From positions 1 through 40,623 of the IMG/VR virus record IMGVR_UViG_3300028399_000015: a stretch of 40,623 nt of DNA. One strand, written 5' to 3'. Position numbers and translations under genes: made by a program. Shown here in pieces: positions 37,701 to 40,623 of the stretch. Each line of letters starts with the position of its first letter. The stretch's first letter is position 1. The DNA is from a virus. The notes beneath the pieces are model-generated. The model saw nothing but the letters and a program-made list of their open reading frames with translations, was not told the DNA's origin and did not search any database.

Positions 37701-39787
37701 ATGTATCTCACATACGCTGGATCATGCTCCCGCAGTTCGTCCGGGGTCAAGTCCCCATACCGATGGTTTTTATAATTCTTAGCCAGCTCCGCCATAAACG
37801 TATCCGCACTCACTGCGGCCTCGGCCCGCTGTTTGCTCTGCAACCACAGCTTAACCAACCGCGTCTGGTCTTCCTTTGGCAGCTTCTGGAAGGTTTCAAT
37901 CAGCTCCGTATGCCCTAGCTCATGCACAGCCGCATCGAGGATGGAGCTTTCTACGCTCCCGGTAGTTTCTGCGTGTGTACCCAGGCGATCGGTGTTCAAA
38001 TACACAAAATCAAAGGGCCCCATCGTAAGGGCGAAACCCAGATTCGTAGGCGTATCCAGCACATGGTCGTATAGATAGCTGAAAGTAGGCGAACCCCGCA
38101 GGGCCCGTATGGTAGCACTATCAAACACGACCAGGGGCTTTTTCCTCCCCAACTTATCCATCAGGGCCTGAAGCTGCGGAACAATGCGCTGTTGCATCAA
38201 GCGCCCGGTGTCAATAATCCGCCGCAGCCTTTCCTCATGATAAGGAGATGCGGCGCCACTGCCTTCATTCTTCCTATAAACCTCTTCCAGCTCTGCCAGC
38301 GCATCCAGAACAACCACTCTCCCCTCTGGCAAATTAGCAAAGTCCACGACCTCTCCCGAAGTATCCCTGAAGCCCAGCTGCGTAAGCTCAGCCACCTGAC
38401 TCTCCGTCAGCCGCTCCACATAGCTCCCAGCTCTCTTTTCCGCCTCTTCAAACACGCTCTCCGGGATCTCATCCACCAGCCCGCTATCTACCTTCTCCCG
38501 CAGCGCGGATTGCTTCTTCTCCGTGGCCGCCTTGTACTCCTCCCAAAGCCCCAGGTCCTTCGCGAGCAGCTCGCGCAGCCTTTCCCTCTCCTTCCGCTGC
38601 ACATATCGCCGCAAAGGCGGCACTGCCCCCAGGGCCTTATCCCCCAGCGCATCCAACACCTCCTGGCTCTTCCGCGGTAGCTTCTTCGCCGCCTCCTGCA
38701 TTCGATACTGCGCCCGTCCCACCGAGCCCACAATCGGCGCGGCAAGCATTCCCTGGAACCCTCCCGCCAGAGTCCGTGCGACAATCTCCCGCGTGGTCAG
38801 GTTCGGATACAGCACCGCCTTGTCCAACAGCGCCTGCAGTAGCTCCGAAGAGCCCTCTTGGCCGAACTCAAGGAGGGTGTACCTGAACAGCGTCTTAACC
38901 GTATCAGAGCCGAGGTTCTTAATCAAATACCCCAACGGCAACAGCTCCGTCCCAGATTCAATGAGCCCCGTCATTTGCGAGAGCGGCTTCGCTACCTCCG
39001 GCTTCACTCCCTTGCTAAGCAGCGCTCCATACTCCTGCGCGGACGTCTGGGCATACATTTCCAGCAGCCCCACAGAGGGCCGCTTCGTAGCCACCGAAGC
39101 CATCACTGCGGGCAAGCTTTGCTGCACACTCACCGCGAAGTTAAACATCTTCTCCGCAATGGGATTCTCCGGCGCGAGCGCCTTAAGCTCCCCTTCCAAT
39201 TCCTTGAACTCCCGCAGAGCCTGCTGTGCCCGTGGCGTTTCCAGCATATCCCCCGCCGTTACCTCTTCCCCCACCGGCAGTGCGCCTTCTTCCCCCAGCT
39301 TCCTCTCCAGCACCCGCGCCATCGGAGGCATTTCATACGGCCGCGTCAGCCACTCCAGCTCCATCCCTTTCGCCACCTGCTGCGCGATCGTAGGGGTGGC
39401 CTTAGCCGCCTGCACGACCCCCTCCACACCCTGCTCTACCACATTCTCCTCTGGCGGGCTCATGGCCGAGCGCCCGAAAGCCCCGGCGTCCTTGAGCAGC
39501 CGCACCGCTCCGCTTGCCACCGCCGCAGCACCCTTCCCCAGTGCTTCCGGCGCCTTGTCCAAGGCATACGTCCCCAGCGCCACCCCACGCACGATGTTAT
39601 CCAGATACCAGGGCAGCTCAGTCCCATCATCTATCTCCTGAGGCTCTCGCTGGAATCCCTTCCCTGCAAATGGGTCTTGCGAAGGCGCCAGCTCCGCACC
39701 CTCGAATCCCTTACCCTCAAAGGGATCTTTCTTGCTCTCCTGCCCCTTCGCACCTGCGAACCCTACGCCAGCAAAAGGATCATTCAC
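34739..39787 (-). CDS. Giant internal virion (ejection) protein
   Basis: A 1682-residue protein, the longest in the window. The N-terminus has three DPFxGxGF repeats (DPFAGVGF, DPFEGKGF, DPFAGKGF) separated by ~20 residues. Helical segments follow. Residues 622-626 are HELGH, a zincin-type zinc protease motif preceded by DAAVH. The C-terminal half is helical with hydrophobic parts (FIFHLGLVPKSALVN; MWLLWLFVGGLSGLPFAEDL), as in large polyvalent or internal virion proteins ejected with the DNA. No lysozyme-like transglycosylase motif was recognised. It follows the gene at 39784 with a 4-base overlap and is probably the last gene of the late unit. Confidence 0.75.
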   Translation of the reverse strand: MNDPFAGVGFAGAKGQESKKDPFEGKGFEGAELAPSQDPFAGKGFQREPQEIDDGTELPWYLDNIVRGVALGTYALDKAPEALGKGAAAVASGAVRLLKDAGAFGRSAMSPPEENVVEQGVEGVVQAAKATPTIAQQVAKGMELEWLTRPYEMPPMARVLERKLGEEGALPVGEEVTAGDMLETPRAQQALREFKELEGELKALAPENPIAEKMFNFAVSVQQSLPAVMASVATKRPSVGLLEMYAQTSAQEYGALLSKGVKPEVAKPLSQMTGLIESGTELLPLGYLIKNLGSDTVKTLFRYTLLEFGQEGSSELLQALLDKAVLYPNLTTREIVARTLAGGFQGMLAAPIVGSVGRAQYRMQEAAKKLPRKSQEVLDALGDKALGAVPPLRRYVQRKERERLRELLAKDLGLWEEYKAATEKKQSALREKVDSGLVDEIPESVFEEAEKRAGSYVERLTESQVAELTQLGFRDTSGEVVDFANLPEGRVVVLDALAELEEVYRKNEGSGAASPYHEERLRRIIDTGRLMQQRIVPQLQALMDKLGRKKPLVVFDSATIRALRGSPTFSYLYDHVLDTPTNLGFALTMGPFDFVYLNTDRLGTHAETTGSVESSILDAAVHELGHTELIETFQKLPKEDQTRLVKLWLQSKQRAEAAVSADTFMAELAKNYKNHRYGDLTPDELREHDPAYVRYITSFAEWLANRFAETVRADGSLQPEADKFSKAIYRKWRRMYTSIPQREDYDFRDFTKLMALNEELLQVHEEIKKRRMVLEGLEAEDEQVRKVATEIAKTLTEIGVDEYVDPTDDTTPDLPEGMPKKVRDELTNFHRVAKYGYTITQLAKINPHLKGLQKYVETVERKWWVDKMRWLTEADEVLRDWVKLGTERADVLGRFLLDLTVLSEREGKRFYPQDVEYFELVKLWNLDQEQQALAMRVEQMFVDALDMMESVRMEEVRREYKDDPVVQEQQLAKVRQEINELRKKNYFPLARFGQHIVVVKALAPYYDEVTGKQVKVGDIAEVRMFEKESEAAKFHEEMNAREGFIASKGYLLEEMQPLVQMPGQLLAFFEKSLELTPQQREQLKLLRLEMSPANSFLKRLKERKVTPGWSQDAMRAFAQYFQSFSGHMARLRWKADMLDAIKEVREYGKKLNWYGGDSRKVDQVAEFMENHLEYIMNPGNEWASLRAFAFIFHLGLVPKSALVNATQVPMVALPYLSARYGEPAAVAELARQAGRVWYTIRSPHKLSEGERAMLEELKRLGIIDESMATEVAAIGEGTSLSTLMVSDRKGQMFVRDLAGKAAWMFQTVEKLNRRLVALAAYNLARKRGLPQAKAVRKAYEAVADTQYEYAYWDRPRFMRGRTSTIFVFWMYMQKTIFQMTHDKSAARMWLLWLFVGGLSGLPFAEDLMDLIDFVIRKGKKWLGRGDPYFNLRVELRKLIAELGLNPDLVMHGVSRDVMGVDLSGSLSLGRVIPFVEPLFGRTGDFDSRLFAAAEQTSGAVWTIPLGLVQAAASDDPDLLRRWGSALPAFGRNIAKSVKIAEEGGITLPDGAVLVEYDMRKPEAIIRTVLQGMGFTATAETRAKEEFYTTQEAVQYYESLRRAKLWRLAEAVRSGDTKGREAAMEDIRRFNDYVPYWPMRISGSAIRQALRGRLRQRALEENYGVRAPRERAIQEDFAPAFPR

Positions 39788-40623
39788 TGCTGTTCCCCTT
39801 GACTTAGTTGCATCTGCTTCTTAATCCGCGCTAGGGCCTGCTGTGGTGTCAGGCCCATCACATCCACATAGTAGCGATACCTTGCTGCAGGCACCTTCAT
39901 GGCCTCTTGGCGCAGCTCATCCGGCTCCATCCCTATGTACATCTGCGAAGCCTGCTCCATCGACTGCAGTTCTTGCTCTTGCTGCACCCCGGGAGTGCCC
40001 GTGACCTCCCCAATCCCTGCGCGCCTGCCAGCTTCCTTCACCCCCTGCATTCCCTGCGCGATTTCGCTGGGCTTCTGCAGCCCAGCGGAAGACTTCACAT
40101 AATCCAGCAGCATTGCGGTCATAGGGTCCTTTCCGTCCCTGATCACAAACTCCAGGGCCTTCAGGTTCGCCTCCCGCTGGTCCTTGAATCTATCTGGATA
40201 ATTCTTATAGTAGAGCTCCCCCAAAGTCTGCGCGAGCGCCAGCTCCTTCGGCGCAGCTTTACCTGCCGCTTGCAACCGCGCAGCGGCCCCCTCCAAATCA
40301 TACTTCCTCGCTAGCGCTAAGAGCCGCTTCGCATCAGCCTCTAAGCGTTTCTTCTCGGAATCGGTAAGCTCGGTATCTGCACGGAACTTTCCTGCCTGCG
40401 CCCGCTTCAGGTCCAGCTCTACCTGCAGCTGCTCCCGCCGCAAGCGTCCCTGCTCCCGGGCTTCCTTCAGCTGCAGCTGCGAATCCATCGCCCCTCCTAC
40501 CGCCCGCGCAAAGGCATCCGCATCGCTCTGATACGGTCCCCTATCCTGCATCAGCCGCAGGCCCAAATCAATCAAAAACCGGCTTTTGCTTGGGCTGCTA
40601 ATCTCATCCAAAAAGCGATCCCA
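39784..40623 (-). CDS. Internal virion protein, 5' end outside window
   Basis: At least 279 residues. The frame is open to the right edge (WDRF precedes the TTG at 40611), so the true start lies outside. The visible protein is helical and rich in Ala, Gln, Glu and Lys, with GLRLMQDRGPYQSDADAFAR, QGRLRREQLQVELDLKRAQ and TPQQALARIKKQMQLS. This resembles podovirus internal core proteins. It overlaps the giant ejection protein by 4 bases. If the map is circular, its start is the ATG at base 144. Confidence 0.7.
   Translation of the reverse strand, partial: WDRFLDEISSPSKSRFLIDLGLRLMQDRGPYQSDADAFARAVGGAMDSQLQLKEAREQGRLRREQLQVELDLKRAQAGKFRADTELTDSEKKRLEADAKRLLALARKYDLEGAAARLQAAGKAAPKELALAQTLGELYYKNYPDRFKDQREANLKALEFVIRDGKDPMTAMLLDYVKSSAGLQKPSEIAQGMQGVKEAGRRAGIGEVTGTPGVQQEQELQSMEQASQMYIGMEPDELRQEAMKVPAARYRYYVDVMGLTPQQALARIKKQMQLSQGEQQ

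Noticed and set aside
1-40623. CRISPR array, integrase, phage RNA polymerase or terminal direct repeats
   Set aside because: I searched by eye and found none. No regular spacer-repeat array, no tyrosine or serine recombinase motif and no single-subunit RNA polymerase were seen; terminal repeats cannot be judged without end data.

Overview
The window looks like the genome, or nearly all of it, of a lytic tailed dsDNA phage. It carries a small and large terminase, portal, scaffold and an SU10-type major capsid protein. It has no tape measure, sheath or long-tail module, and it has a very large putative ejection protein, which together suggest a short-tailed (podovirus-like) virion. I see no integrase, no lysogeny cassette and no phage RNA polymerase. 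Several promoters match the bacterial sigma-70 consensus (TTGACA, 16-17 bases, TATAAT-like), so host RNA polymerase probably transcribes it. The DNA is GC-rich and the host cannot be named from the sequence.

The layout is two opposed transcription units. The late unit is on the minus strand. It starts at a promoter near 15.19 kb and runs leftward through terS, a PD-(D/E)XK nuclease, terL, portal, scaffold, major capsid protein, a glycosyltransferase, tail and fibre proteins, holin-like proteins and a head-tail adaptor, and leaves the window at base 1. It reappears at the right edge as two ejection-type proteins (40623 down to 34739). The early unit is on the plus strand from about 15.4 to 34.77 kb. 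The two units diverge near 15.2-15.4 kb and converge tail-to-tail at 34739-34772. The open frames at the two window edges are compatible, so a circular map of about 40.6 kb is plausible.

The early unit starts with a control region (about 15.1-17.4 kb) that holds divergent promoters, a pair of paralogous genes on opposite strands and an array of 20-bp repeats. Next come many small genes, among them zinc-ribbon, winged-helix and ribbon-helix-helix candidates. A DNA-metabolism block follows: Cas4/RecB-like nuclease with four Cys, amidase endolysin, Sak4-like ATPase, SSB-like protein, dUTPase, ParB-DNA methyltransferase fusion, a split family A DNA polymerase (first half fused to uracil-DNA glycosylase, second half carrying an intein), a deoxyribosyltransferase-like protein and a helicase-like ATPase.

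The most unusual features are these: (1) the polymerase gene is broken by a small inserted gene and also carries a 300-residue intein; (2) a 27-bp palindromic operator-like element (GGGCGG-type arms) recurs at five sites in the early region, two of them overlapping the -10 box of a TTGACA promoter, with half-sites at two more promoters; (3) an array of 20-bp repeats lies between two divergent consensus promoters; (4) an 80-nt three-way-junction RNA has a tRNA-like acceptor/T-arm geometry; (5) two sets of paralogous genes of unknown function are present.
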